Positions 27,184 through 36,219 of a DNA stretch of 64,000 nt are shown in pieces (the stretch's first letter is position 1; every line of letters starts with the position of its first letter). Position numbers and translations under genes: made by a program. The DNA is taken from contig JADJEI010000001.1 in assembly GCA_016709155.1 (NCBI GenBank), forward strand, positions 620,001-684,000. The letters run 5' to 3'. This stretch comes from Ignavibacteriales bacterium. GTDB lineage: Bacteria; Bacteroidota; Ignavibacteria; Ignavibacteriales; Ignavibacteriaceae. The notes beneath the pieces were generated by a model that was not told the origin of the DNA, searched no databases, and was given only the letters and a program-made list of their open reading frames with translations.

Positions 27184-28641
27184 ATGATGAAAAAATATTC
27201 GATAAAAAAAATATTATCTGTCTTTGTAATTATTCAGTGTTTTCTGATAAATTCTTGTGATAAGGTAGTATCGGTTACAACTGATGATGAGCTTTTACCA
27301 ACAGGTAAATTATTTGTTGATTCCAGTCCGTCTGGTTCATTAATATATCTGAATGGAAAATTTACAGGCTATTTAACTCCGGATACTATTAAATTTTTAC
27401 AGGAAGGGACATATCAACTTTTAATCAAGCAGCAATACTTTAATGATGTAACGTCAACAGTTGTAGTAAATAGTGATTCATTAACAATGACTTTTATTGA
27501 CTATAAAAAAATCAGCGGTGTTTTTGGTAAACTAAATATTGATTCAAATCCCCGCGGAGCCGAAATTATTCTTAACGATTCGTCCACAAATAAATTTACT
27601 CCTGATATAATTGAGGGGATACTTCCCGGGAAGTATGAACTTAGACTACGCATAAGCGGTTTTTGGGATTCGAAATCGGAAGTGGAAATATTCAGTGGTA
27701 CAACAAAGTACCCTTTTTTAAATTTAACTGATAGTCTAATTTGGGTAAATTATTCTACTGCAAACTCTGGACTTATTTCTGATTACATTACTCACGTTGC
27801 AATTGAGAATGGAATTATCAAGTGGGCTGCTACAAACGGAAACGGTTTAGTGAGGTTTGATGATCAAGAATGGAAAACTTATTCGGAAGAAAACTCCCCC
27901 CTACCTTCAAATTTTGTAAAGTACATCACCATTGACACTGATAATAAAAAATGGATAGCGACAACTTATGGCTTAGCTGTTTACGATGATTTTAATTGGA
28001 CAATTTATAATACGTCCAATTCAGGTTTACCTGTTAATGAGATAAACTGTATTGCAATTGCACCTGACGGCAAAAAATGGATCGGAACAGCAGGCGGCGG
28101 TCTCCTAAGTTTCGATGGAAGCACCTGGAATGTTTATAATACAACCAATTCTAATGTCGGATCTAATTTCATAGAGACAGTTGTTATTGATGAAGAGGGG
28201 AATATTTGGACAGGGACTTACGATAAAGGTATCGCGAAATTCAACGGTGATTCATGGGTGAGATTTAATAGTTTTAAAACAGGATTTTCAAACAATGCAA
28301 TGAATATTGCGATAGATCATTCAGGAATTATTTGGGCTGCAATCGGCTTTGTCAATGACATACCGGGCGGCTCGGCTTTTTATGATGGCGCGAATTGGAC
28401 AACTAACCAATTCTTACCTTCGGATGAAGTTTTTTACGTTACGGTCGATGACCAAAATAACAAATGGTTCGCAAATTCGTACCTTGGAATTTCTAAATTT
28501 GATGGAAATACGTGGATAAACTATAACACAACAAATTCCAGAATACCAAATGATAGGATTTTTTCCATTGCAATTGATGGTGCAGGCAATAAATGGATGG
28601 CAACCTATGGTGGTGGTTTAAGCAAATATAAAGGTAACTAA
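27184..28641 (+). CDS. Lipoprotein with two PEGA domains and a two-component-regulator-type propeller
   Basis: The 485-residue protein has a signal peptide and lipobox-like INSC. Two PEGA domains follow (about 40-105, GKLFVDSSPSGSLIYLNGK; about 113-185, KLNIDSNPRGAEIILND). The rest is a seven-bladed-type propeller of about 42-residue repeats with the pattern KWIGTAGGGLLSFDGSTWNV and NTxNSxLPxN. PEGA domains occur on surface-layer or envelope proteins, and such propellers are sensor-like beta structures. It starts eight bases after the DUF4249-like gene, so it belongs to the receptor operon and may be a surface accessory. Confidence 0.8.
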   Translation: MMKKYSIKKILSVFVIIQCFLINSCDKVVSVTTDDELLPTGKLFVDSSPSGSLIYLNGKFTGYLTPDTIKFLQEGTYQLLIKQQYFNDVTSTVVVNSDSLTMTFIDYKKISGVFGKLNIDSNPRGAEIILNDSSTNKFTPDIIEGILPGKYELRLRISGFWDSKSEVEIFSGTTKYPFLNLTDSLIWVNYSTANSGLISDYITHVAIENGIIKWAATNGNGLVRFDDQEWKTYSEENSPLPSNFVKYITIDTDNKKWIATTYGLAVYDDFNWTIYNTSNSGLPVNEINCIAIAPDGKKWIGTAGGGLLSFDGSTWNVYNTTNSNVGSNFIETVVIDEEGNIWTGTYDKGIAKFNGDSWVRFNSFKTGFSNNAMNIAIDHSGIIWAAIGFVNDIPGGSAFYDGANWTTNQFLPSDEVFYVTVDDQNNKWFANSYLGISKFDGNTWINYNTTNSRIPNDRIFSIAIDGAGNKWMATYGGGLSKYKGN

Positions 28642-28648
28642 CTCTGTT

Positions 28649-29065
28649 CTAAACTATCATCTTCCGGGGATGTTCTGCACACCATTTTTTTATATATTCT
28701 GCAATATTTTGTGTGGATGCGCCTGGAGTAAATAATTCTCCCACTCCCATTTTTCTTAGTTCTTTCATATCATCTTCCGGAATTATACCACCCCCTGTTA
28801 ATAAAATATCATCAATTCCTTTTTCTTTCATTAGTTCTAAAATGCGCGGGAAAATTGTCATGTGCGCTCCTGATAAAATACTGATTCCAATTACATCAGC
28901 GTCTTCTTGGATCGCAGCATCTACAATTCTCTCCGGTGTTTGTCTCAAGCCTGTATAAATAACCTCCATGCCTGCATCTCGCAGTGCGGCAGCAATAACT
29001 TTCGCTCCTCGATCGTGCCCATCTAATCCTGCTTTTGCAACTATAACTCGAATTTTATTGCTCAT
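28649..29065 (-). CDS. Cobalamin-binding subunit of a methylmalonyl-CoA-mutase-type enzyme
   Basis: The 138-residue protein is a stand-alone B12-binding Rossmann domain. GLDGHDRGAK contains the DxHxxG motif whose His coordinates cobalt, followed by GLRQTPERIVDAA, SILSGAHM and LLTGGGIIPEDD, the pattern of the mutase C-terminal domain. Separate small subunits exist in many bacteria and pair with a catalytic subunit encoded elsewhere. No partner gene is in the window. It is convergent with the propeller gene, only seven bases apart, so the transcripts may collide or share a terminator. Confidence 0.85.
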   Translation of the reverse strand: MSNKIRVIVAKAGLDGHDRGAKVIAAALRDAGMEVIYTGLRQTPERIVDAAIQEDADVIGISILSGAHMTIFPRILELMKEKGIDDILLTGGGIIPEDDMKELRKMGVGELFTPGASTQNIAEYIKKWCAEHPRKMIV

Positions 29066-29208
29066 ATAAGCTCCTTGAATTTCTTTTCTGTTTCAAATCT
29101 ATTTCGATTTCATTCTTATAAATCTTTTCGACTGACTCAACTATAATATTTCACAAAAATAATTACATTTGAAAAATAGGTCTTCTACTCGACTTTGGCA
29201 AAGACAGG

Positions 29209-30159
29209 TTAGCTTGATAAATATTCCCGTCTTTTATTAAATACACCAAATATTCCGCCGCTATGGAGAAAAATTACTTTGTGATTTTTACTATTGTTTA
29301 GGAAATTTTCATGGAATGCATAAAATGCTTTTCCCGTATATGACGGGTCTAAGAGGATGCCGGATTGTTGCGCAAATTTCTTAATCAATTTTAGTTTTTC
29401 ATTGGAGATATTCTTATATCCCTCACTTGAATAACCATCGAGAATAATAAGATTGTCGGAATTAATATTTAAACTGATTTTATTCTCTCTGCAAAATGCT
29501 TCTGCCAACAACAGAATTTTTTCTTTGATAATTTCTTTAGGATAAAGAACATTTATAGCAAAAACTTTGGCGTTTATTTTAGCGGCTGTCATTCCGGCAA
29601 GAATTCCTGCGGCTGTTCCACCTGTTCCTGCTGCCGTTAAAATTCCATTTATCTTTTTCAAATTTATTTGTGAATTCAATTCATTAACAAATTCAAAATA
29701 ACCATTAATTCCAACTACAGTTGAACCCCCTTCCGGAATAACATGAACCTTCAATTTTCTTTTTTCAAATATTATTTTTTCGTCAAACATAATCTGATTG
29801 ACATGCTGATATTCAGGATAACTTAGGTAACGAATTTCAGCACCAAAAAACTTACACAGAAATAAATTACCATCTGGATTAGCCTTGTCGGTTCCCCATA
29901 AAAATAATTTTGTTTTCATACCGAGCTTTGATGCAGCAATGACAGCAGCACGGGCATGATTGGATTGATCACCGCCGCAAGTAAACACATAGTCAGATTT
30001 TTCTTTTTTCGCATAATAAAGGATGTACTCAAGCTTTCGAACTTTGTTGCCTGATAATTCAACTACGGTAAGATCGTCCCTCTTAATGAGAAACTTCTTA
30101 CCATTAAAGTCAATCTGCTGCAAAGGCGTAAGTAGATTTGCTAAAAATATTTTTTTCAT
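29209..30159 (-). CDS. PLP-dependent D-cysteine desulfhydrase / ACC deaminase family enzyme
   Basis: The 316-residue fold-type II PLP enzyme has the Schiff-base Lys in LSGNKVRKLE (about 37), GGDQSNHARA for the substrate carboxylate and the phosphate-binding loop GTGGTAAG. The family includes ACC deaminase and D-cysteine desulfhydrase; the second is more common in bacteria without plant contact. It is five bases upstream of... the kdsB gene lies just before it on the same strand, so both are probably cotranscribed. The precise substrate cannot be told. Confidence 0.8.
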   Translation of the reverse strand: MKKIFLANLLTPLQQIDFNGKKFLIKRDDLTVVELSGNKVRKLEYILYYAKKEKSDYVFTCGGDQSNHARAAVIAASKLGMKTKLFLWGTDKANPDGNLFLCKFFGAEIRYLSYPEYQHVNQIMFDEKIIFEKRKLKVHVIPEGGSTVVGINGYFEFVNELNSQINLKKINGILTAAGTGGTAAGILAGMTAAKINAKVFAINVLYPKEIIKEKILLLAEAFCRENKISLNINSDNLIILDGYSSEGYKNISNEKLKLIKKFAQQSGILLDPSYTGKAFYAFHENFLNNSKNHKVIFLHSGGIFGVFNKRREYLSS

Positions 30160-30164
30160 TTTAA

Positions 30165-30926
30165 TTATTCGCTTGATTTAAGCTTAAATTTATAAAAAGC
30201 TCTGATCCTTTTTAAATCATCGGGTGTATCAACTGAAAAGGATTCGTGCTCTGTTACCACAATTTTTATTTTCATACCATTCTCGAGCATACGCAACTGC
30301 TCAAGCTTTTCAGCTCTTTCGAGGTCAGTGCTTTCCAGAGTCGTAAATTTCAAAAGTGCATCGCGCTTGTAAACATATAAGCCTATGTGTTTATATATTT
30401 CGCCAAGCTGCAATCTCTCATAGTTCGTCTTTGCATCTCTCACAAATGGAATAGCAGAACGAGAGAAATACATCGCATAATTATTGTAATCAAAAACAAC
30501 TTTAACCACCGCAGAGGATTTTAATTCTTCGACAGATTTAATTCTCTTAGCAAGCGTTGTTACATAAACATTGCGATCAAATATCATCGGCTCAATTGCT
30601 TGATCAATCATCTCCCCTTCGATAAATGGTTCATCACCTTGAATATTTACAATGATTTTCGCTTTTGGTAAAGTTTTAGCAACGTAAGCAATTCTATCTG
30701 AGCCAGTAGAAATTTCCTTAGGAGTAATCATAGCTTCCCCCCCGAAACTTCTGATAACCTCTGCTACCTTCAAATCATCAACAGCTACGATAACTTTATT
30801 CAGTAATTTAGATTTTAATGCGCTTTCATAAGTATGTTGAATCATGGGTTTTCCACCAATATCAGCTAAAGGCTTTCCCATTAGTCTTGTACTTGCAAAA
30901 CGAGCAGGAATTATTCCAACAACCAT
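30165..30926 (-). CDS. kdsB: 3-deoxy-manno-octulosonate cytidylyltransferase
   Basis: The 253-residue enzyme activates KDO with CTP for lipopolysaccharide core synthesis in the cytosol. The signature IPARFASTRLMGKPL with GGKPMIQ binds CTP, and VNIQGDEPFI and STGSDRIAYVA are also typical. Length matches the family (about 250). Its presence shows a Gram-negative envelope with KDO-containing lipid. It is followed after five bases by the PLP-enzyme gene and preceded by plsC and the M48 protease gene on the same strand. Confidence 0.92.
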   Translation of the reverse strand: MVVGIIPARFASTRLMGKPLADIGGKPMIQHTYESALKSKLLNKVIVAVDDLKVAEVIRSFGGEAMITPKEISTGSDRIAYVAKTLPKAKIIVNIQGDEPFIEGEMIDQAIEPMIFDRNVYVTTLAKRIKSVEELKSSAVVKVVFDYNNYAMYFSRSAIPFVRDAKTNYERLQLGEIYKHIGLYVYKRDALLKFTTLESTDLERAEKLEQLRMLENGMKIKIVVTEHESFSVDTPDDLKRIRAFYKFKLKSSE

Positions 30927-30975
30927 AAATTATTTTTTAAATTTAATTTAAGAATCAAAAACATACTCACTTATT

Positions 30976-31677
30976 TCAATTGAAGTTTTTAATTATTATA
31001 TCCCTTATGGTTTTCATCATCTCAATTTCATCCTGACGGGATTTCAGTTCTTGAGTAGGGATTGGCTTATCAATTCGCATTATTATTTCACCTTTATTGA
31101 ATTTTAATTTTCCTTTCGGCATAATTCTACTCGAGCCAATAATTGTAATAGGAACTATCGGATACCCCACGCTTGAAGCAAGTCTGAATGCTCCGCGTTT
31201 AAATTCCTGAACCTGTCCATCCGGACTGCGGGTACCTTCGGCAAAAACTAAAATAGAAACATTTTTTTCTTTCATTACCTCTTTTGCTTTTTGAATACTT
31301 TTCAAAGCACTTTCAGCATTTTTTCTATCAATACTGACATAAGGTCCTGCGGCAAGCTGCCAGCCGAATAATGGAATTTTAGAAAGTTCTTTTTTATAAA
31401 TCATTGCCAAACGATTTGGAACTCCATATTGCAGCGCTGTGATATCGAACTGGCTCGCATGGTTCGAAACAAAAACATAAGTGGCATTTGGATCGATATT
31501 TTCAAGACCCTCCACCTTAAGTCTGATCCCGGTAATCAACAAAATTCCACCGGAGAATAATTTAGAAATCCAAAAGTAAACTATAAAGCGTCGTTCAATG
31601 AATGCAAAGATCAGCGCAAGTATTGAGCAGATTGTTGTATGAATTACAATTAGAAATAATTTGAAATATGTAATCAT
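30976..31677 (-). CDS. plsC: 1-acyl-sn-glycerol-3-phosphate acyltransferase
   Basis: The 233-residue membrane protein has two N-terminal helices, then the catalytic NHASQFD box (His-x4-Asp), the glycerol-phosphate-binding FAEGTRSPDG and a VPITI block. It makes phosphatidic acid from lysophosphatidic acid in phospholipid synthesis. Its start overlaps the stop of the M48 protease gene by four bases, so the pair is translationally coupled. Confidence 0.88.
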   Translation of the reverse strand: MITYFKLFLIVIHTTICSILALIFAFIERRFIVYFWISKLFSGGILLITGIRLKVEGLENIDPNATYVFVSNHASQFDITALQYGVPNRLAMIYKKELSKIPLFGWQLAAGPYVSIDRKNAESALKSIQKAKEVMKEKNVSILVFAEGTRSPDGQVQEFKRGAFRLASSVGYPIVPITIIGSSRIMPKGKLKFNKGEIIMRIDKPIPTQELKSRQDEIEMMKTIRDIIIKNFN

Positions 31678-32822
31678 AAATTTGAAAATGGAGTTTTAGA
31701 GTTTCGATTAAAAGATTGAAAGTTATTTAGTGTTTTTTCTTCTTTTAAAATTGTTTTTGTTCTCTTTGCAATTGATGGATGGCTATAAAAATACCATTCA
31801 ACAAAGGGATGAGGCTCAGGATCGCCTAAATTTTGCTTATTTAACTTTTCAAATGTAGTTATGAATACAGAAGCTTTTTGCGTCGCTTGAATTGCATACT
31901 TGTCAGCTTCGTATTCATACTTTCTGGAAAGAATGTTTCCCAATGGTGTTTGAACTAATCCGATGATCATTAGCCAAAGCGCTAACAACGGCAATGCAGC
32001 TATTTGTTCAATACTTTTTAGATTGAACCATGCAAGAGAATTTGAATAAAGAATTGATACAAAATAAAGTGTTATAAAACTCGCAGCCGTATCGTATATA
32101 ATATTTTTTATGATGTGTTTCTTCTTGTAGTGACCGAGTTCGTGAGCTATAACCGTTTCAATTTCATCTTCAGAAAAATTATCCAGCAAAGTATCGCCAA
32201 GTAAAATTCGTTTTGATTTGCCAATTCCGGTAAATGCGGCATTAGCTTTCTTCGTGTTTTTACTCATGTCAAACTTGAAAATATTTTCAACTTTTATCCC
32301 TGCTTCGTTTGCTAAATGTGTTATCCTATTTTTTAATGATTCGTTTTCAATTGGAATTAATTTGTAAAATAGCGGCAGGATAAACACCGGTACAACACGA
32401 GCAAGAATTACTGAGAATAGAAATAACACTACCGCAAAAGGAAGCCACCAATTAGTTCCATAATGAAGAATGCTGTAGTAAAAAACTACCATGATTGGAG
32501 CTGCAATTACAGAGGATACTGCAACTGCTTTAAAACTTTCCCACACCCATTTTACGAAAGACTGATTTGAAAGATTGTATTTGTGTTCAAGATAAAACCC
32601 TGAGTAAAAACTTAGCGGACTTAACAGAACAGCCGAACCAACTCCCATAAAAAAAATAAATGATAGAAAGACTAAGTAATCGTTCAAGGAATAACTTCGG
32701 ATAAGCTCTTCGAGCCAGGTATTCAATCCAATTTTTACAAATAAAAAAATCAGAATAAAACCAAGCAATGTTTCGAATATTCCGACAATTAATTTTGACT
32801 TATTATATTTTTTATTATCCAT
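31674..32822 (-). CDS. M48 family (Ste24/HtpX-like) zinc metalloprotease
   Basis: The 382-residue protein has several membrane helices and the zinc site VIAHELGHYKKKH (HExxH) with the third ligand in EYEADKYA further on. Size and arrangement match CAAX-prenyl-protease-1/Ste24-like M48 enzymes of Bacteroidota, which in bacteria have quality-control roles on membrane proteins rather than prenyl processing. The conserved N-terminal region of Ste24 is also suggested by YSGFYLEHKYNLSNQ. It overlaps plsC by four bases. Confidence 0.87.
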   Translation of the reverse strand: MDNKKYNKSKLIVGIFETLLGFILIFLFVKIGLNTWLEELIRSYSLNDYLVFLSFIFFMGVGSAVLLSPLSFYSGFYLEHKYNLSNQSFVKWVWESFKAVAVSSVIAAPIMVVFYYSILHYGTNWWLPFAVVLFLFSVILARVVPVFILPLFYKLIPIENESLKNRITHLANEAGIKVENIFKFDMSKNTKKANAAFTGIGKSKRILLGDTLLDNFSEDEIETVIAHELGHYKKKHIIKNIIYDTAASFITLYFVSILYSNSLAWFNLKSIEQIAALPLLALWLMIIGLVQTPLGNILSRKYEYEADKYAIQATQKASVFITTFEKLNKQNLGDPEPHPFVEWYFYSHPSIAKRTKTILKEEKTLNNFQSFNRNSKTPFSNL

Positions 32823-32855
32823 TAAAGAAGAAAAATCATTTGTAGAAATTTAAAC

Positions 32856-32891
32856 AAAAAAACCCGAAGCTTATCAAAAACTTCGGGTTTT
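32856..32891 (-). terminator. Strong hairpin terminator after the Cys-rich gene
   Basis: AACCCGAAG (32861-32869) pairs with CTTCGGGTT (32881-32889) across an 11-base loop. Both flanks are A/T runs, so on the minus strand the stem is followed by seven T residues. It lies about 20 bases beyond the stop at 32910. The plus-strand side also ends in TTTT, but no plus-strand gene needs it. Confidence 0.85.
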
Positions 32892-32909
32892 AAGTTACAC
32901 GACTAAAAT

Positions 32910-33230
32910 TTATTTTGAACTATCTTCTGATTCGTCTTCCTTATCAGAATGTTTGCATTCCTTTTTTTCATCACTGCCTTTGCAGCAGTCCATTTTTTTA
33001 TCGTCATCTTTTTTGCAGCAATCCATTTTCATTTCGCCGTCTTTTTTGCATTTCATATCAGATTTGGTACTGTCATCCATGCAAACCATAGAATTGTGTT
33101 CCATTGAACATTTTTGATCTTGTTTGCATTCCATTTTATTTTTTTTGCAGCAATTTTCATCTTCAGTATTAGCGTTTGAGAAAAAGGATAATCCAATTAC
33201 AAACGCAAAAACAAATAATAGATACTTCAT
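32910..33230 (-). CDS. Secreted Cys/Lys/Asp-rich small protein, probable metal binder
   Basis: ATG at 33230 starts a clear signal peptide (MKYLLFVFAFVIGLSFFSNA); a longer frame to 33284 would only add a polar leader, so the shorter 106-residue product is preferred. The mature part has 11 cysteines, including three CC pairs, and the repeated unit MDCCK(K/G)xDxKK, with many Lys and Asp. No known family was recognised. It is 16 bases after a YHS-domain gene that also has a metal-type CC/C pattern, so the two likely act together in periplasmic copper or other soft-metal handling. This is an inference from composition and context. Confidence 0.7.
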   Translation of the reverse strand: MKYLLFVFAFVIGLSFFSNANTEDENCCKKNKMECKQDQKCSMEHNSMVCMDDSTKSDMKCKKDGEMKMDCCKKDDDKKMDCCKGSDEKKECKHSDKEDESEDSSK

Positions 33231-33246
33231 TTTATTAACCTTCCCT

Positions 33247-33559
33247 TTATTCAGATTTCTTTTTAATTGATTTTCCATCATCACTTAATTTACCGATGTA
33301 CTTCTCAGGATTATTTTTAAATTTCTTTAAACAGCTTTTGCAGCAAAGAGCATAAGTTTTTCCATCGTACTGATATGTAATTTCCGGATCAACTTCTTCA
33401 CCGCTGACAGGACATACTGTGTTAAATGGTTTATTTGAGTCAACAGTTTGTGTTTGTTCGGTTTTTTGTGTTTGCGTCTTTTGTATTTTCTTGAGCCAAG
33501 ATTTTGGTTGAAAATCCAACAGCAAGAATAAATACAAAGAAAAAGATCATTTTTTTCAT
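33247..33559 (-). pseudogene. Periplasmic YHS (TRASH-like) metal-binding protein, one frameshift after the signal peptide
   Basis: ATG at 33559 opens a signal peptide (MKKMIFFFVFILAVGFSTKI) in one frame, while the YHS domain lies in another. Dropping one base from the six-base homopolymer at 33462-33467 joins them into a 103-residue protein. The domain reads CPVSGEEVDPEITYQYDGK with ALCCKSCLKKF and NPEKYIG, the pattern of YHS/TRASH modules that bind copper or related metals. It precedes the Cys-rich gene by 16 bases in the same direction. The frame disruption is most likely an indel artefact because both halves are typical. Confidence 0.75.
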
Positions 33560-33638
33560 TCATTACCTTTCATTTTTTAATAATTGTTGTTTTAAAACTA
33601 TTCAATTTATGTCATTAAAAAAAGCATTAATTATTGGA

Positions 33639-34418
33639 CTAAATAATTTCGAGTTCCCCTTTAATCACCCAGCCTATTTTTCCATCGGGCAATTTGATTT
33701 TATACCAATCTTCAAGTTCGTCTTCAATTTTAACTTTTAGCCCTTCATGAATCAAAAAGTTATCCTTACTTTGATTATCAGGCGAAGTTTTAGCTATTAC
33801 TTTAGTAGTCATTACTATCCCAAATTTCCAATTCATTTCCCGATTAAGATTTATTGTTAGAATTGAAGCAGTAAAAAGGAATATTAAACTGAGAAACAAA
33901 CCGGTAAGGAAAGAAGCCTTTTGGAATTCAATTTTTTTGGTGAAAAAATAAACCACAATACAGGTAAGTATCAATAAAAATATCCCGAGTATAACAAAAC
34001 TCCATCCGTTAACAGTAAATAAACCGATTAAATTTTCCCACCATTGAAAGAGAAAAAACTTTGGCAAAGTTTCAATTTTGTCAACAGTTTTCAAGTTTAC
34101 AAAGGCAAGATTATGTAACACATCTTCAACGCCGGGTGACAACTTGAGTGCTTTTTCATAATTCAAGATTGCCTTGCCAAGTTTTCCAAGACGGAAATAA
34201 GAATTACCAAGATTATAAAAAAGTGAAGTGCCTTTATAACCTTGATAAATTAATTTTTCATATTCAGAAGCAGCAAATTCAAAATTTCCCATCTTATAAT
34301 TATGATTTGCCGAGCTAAAAATATTCTCCACATCTTGTGCTGCATTAGAAATTGACGGCAATTGAAATAAAATTAGTAAGTAAAAAATATAAGCAAATTG
34401 AATCGAAGGAAATTTCAT
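33639..34418 (-). CDS. batE: BatE-like TPR and SH3 protein
   Basis: The 259-residue protein has a signal peptide, two or three TPR motifs (about 30-115, GNSYFRLGKLGKAILNYEKA), two membrane helices (about 130-185) and a C-terminal bacterial SH3-like domain (DWYKIKLPDGKIGWVIKG). It matches BatE at the end of Bacteroides aerotolerance operons. It starts three bases after batD. The role is supportive: the Bat complex is linked to oxygen and stress tolerance and periplasmic redox balance, but its mechanism is unsettled. Confidence 0.8.
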   Translation of the reverse strand: MKFPSIQFAYIFYLLILFQLPSISNAAQDVENIFSSANHNYKMGNFEFAASEYEKLIYQGYKGTSLFYNLGNSYFRLGKLGKAILNYEKALKLSPGVEDVLHNLAFVNLKTVDKIETLPKFFLFQWWENLIGLFTVNGWSFVILGIFLLILTCIVVYFFTKKIEFQKASFLTGLFLSLIFLFTASILTINLNREMNWKFGIVMTTKVIAKTSPDNQSKDNFLIHEGLKVKIEDELEDWYKIKLPDGKIGWVIKGELEII

Positions 34419-34421
34419 AAG

Positions 34422-36218
34422 TTATTTTATGCTCCTTTCGATTTCAATTATAACGTGTGAAATACTTTCGTACATTTCTTTCATCGCAGTTTCGCCATCA
34501 GTGTTTGGAGCAAATCGGACAAACTCACACTTTTGTACAGAATCTCTCAACTCATCAATTATCTGATCCGGGATCTTTTTCCCTTTTAATATTTCACAAG
34601 CATGCTCAAGAGTAAATTCTGCTTTTGAAATGTGTAATTTATCTTCAAGATAGCCGAACAGTGCAAACGAAATCTCAGTAAAGAAAATTTCAACTTTATT
34701 TTCTTCCAATAATTTTTTTGCGGCTTTCAATCTATTCTTTGCAACTTTTTGAGCACGCTGATACTTCATCAGTTGAACATTTCCTGAAAGCTTATCCTGA
34801 CGTCGTTTCCAATTAACAAGTAAAACAACCGTGACCAATGGAACAATAAACGACACCCAATATCCAAATTGGAAAAGCACAATTCCGGAATTATTTGAAA
34901 TATCATCTGATTCGATTTTTAAATACCTGATATCCTGATCAAGTGTTTCTACCCCCTGTTTGTTTGTGTATTCTGAGATGTTAGCCTCGCCCTGAGCTAT
35001 ATCAATAGTGTAACTTTGTGTAGTTAACGTAACGTAAGATTTTTTTGAGGGATCGAAATAAGAAAATTCTATTGGTGGAATTTCCTTTATGCCTGCAATT
35101 CTCGGAACAATAACGTACTCAATAGTTTTTACTCCGGTTACAACAGCGCCTGCACTTATTTGTTCATCAGTTTTAGGTTCATATTTATCCAACCCTGTCG
35201 GGAGTGTTAATTCAGGTATATTTAAAAGTTTTATATTTCCGGAACCAGAAATTGTAAGTTTAAGTGTGATTGGTTCATTGGTTTTATATTTTTTCTGTTC
35301 GATAGAAGAAGTGATTTCAAACCTGCCAACAGCACCTGCAAAAGACTTAGGCTTCTTTGCTTCCGGAAGTGGAAGCACTGATATTTTTACAGTATTTGAT
35401 TTCGCATTGTATTCATAAGTCTCACTCCTTCCGAAAGGATCATTAAAAAAATCATCAAAAATATTATTGCTTCGTTTTTTCTTTTGAATTTGAACAGGAA
35501 CATTTAATTCAAATGGAGTAATTGAAAGCTCACCGGTTTGCGAAGGAAAAAGTGCAGCTCTTTTTAGTACACCCACTCTGTATTGTTTACCATTAATAAC
35601 TTCTGTAGTAAAATCAATATTGTTTGCAGTCTCAATTTCTTCCGACCAAAACCCTTCATAATTCGGAAGTTTATTAATAGACATTTGCGAGGCAATATTT
35701 AATCGGGTATAAAGCTTATAGACAACTGTAACTTGCTCGCCGAGATAAACCTTTTGTTTATCAACGATAGTGCGAATAAATAAGTTGTCCGCAATATCTG
35801 CATTCGATATGGTATTATCATTTGACTGCTGCTGAGGCTGCGTATTGCCTTTTACTACTTCGATTGTCAGAGGTTGCGTTTTAAAAGTTCCACCATCAAA
35901 TTGAATTGAAGCGCTTCCAATAGAATATTTACCAATGCTTCTTGGCTGTAAGTAATAAGAATATGTTCGTGATGCAGAAACATTTCCATTAATTATCTGC
36001 ATGCTTGTTGATTGATTCGGTCCGGAAAGAGCAAGGAAATTTGTAAATGCAGGTGGGGTGAAATTATTTAGACTGTTAATATCTTTTCCTTCAAAAGTAA
36101 AAGATATTTCGAATTGCTCATTTAGTCCAACCTTGTTTTTATCAACTGAAGCATAGAATTTTTGAGCATAATTAAGCGAGCCGAACAATAAAATTATGAG
36201 TAATATTTTTGAAGTCAT
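34422..36218 (-). CDS. batD: BatD family oxygen-tolerance protein
   Basis: The 598-residue protein starts at ATG 36218 with the signal MTSKILLIILLFGSLNYAQ; a longer frame to 36290 overlaps batC by 71 bases and is rejected. The body holds tandem Ig-like domains (VGLNEQFEISFTFEGKDIN, YLGEQVTVVYKLY) typical of BatD/BatF and one membrane helix near residue 460 with a cytosolic tail containing helices. It follows the batC stop after one base. Confidence 0.85.
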   Translation of the reverse strand: MTSKILLIILLFGSLNYAQKFYASVDKNKVGLNEQFEISFTFEGKDINSLNNFTPPAFTNFLALSGPNQSTSMQIINGNVSASRTYSYYLQPRSIGKYSIGSASIQFDGGTFKTQPLTIEVVKGNTQPQQQSNDNTISNADIADNLFIRTIVDKQKVYLGEQVTVVYKLYTRLNIASQMSINKLPNYEGFWSEEIETANNIDFTTEVINGKQYRVGVLKRAALFPSQTGELSITPFELNVPVQIQKKKRSNNIFDDFFNDPFGRSETYEYNAKSNTVKISVLPLPEAKKPKSFAGAVGRFEITSSIEQKKYKTNEPITLKLTISGSGNIKLLNIPELTLPTGLDKYEPKTDEQISAGAVVTGVKTIEYVIVPRIAGIKEIPPIEFSYFDPSKKSYVTLTTQSYTIDIAQGEANISEYTNKQGVETLDQDIRYLKIESDDISNNSGIVLFQFGYWVSFIVPLVTVVLLVNWKRRQDKLSGNVQLMKYQRAQKVAKNRLKAAKKLLEENKVEIFFTEISFALFGYLEDKLHISKAEFTLEHACEILKGKKIPDQIIDELRDSVQKCEFVRFAPNTDGETAMKEMYESISHVIIEIERSIK

Positions 36219-36219
36219 C

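Noticed and set aside
33327..33563. 78-residue frame over the YHS gene
   Set aside because: It lies in a frame matching neither the signal peptide nor the YHS domain.
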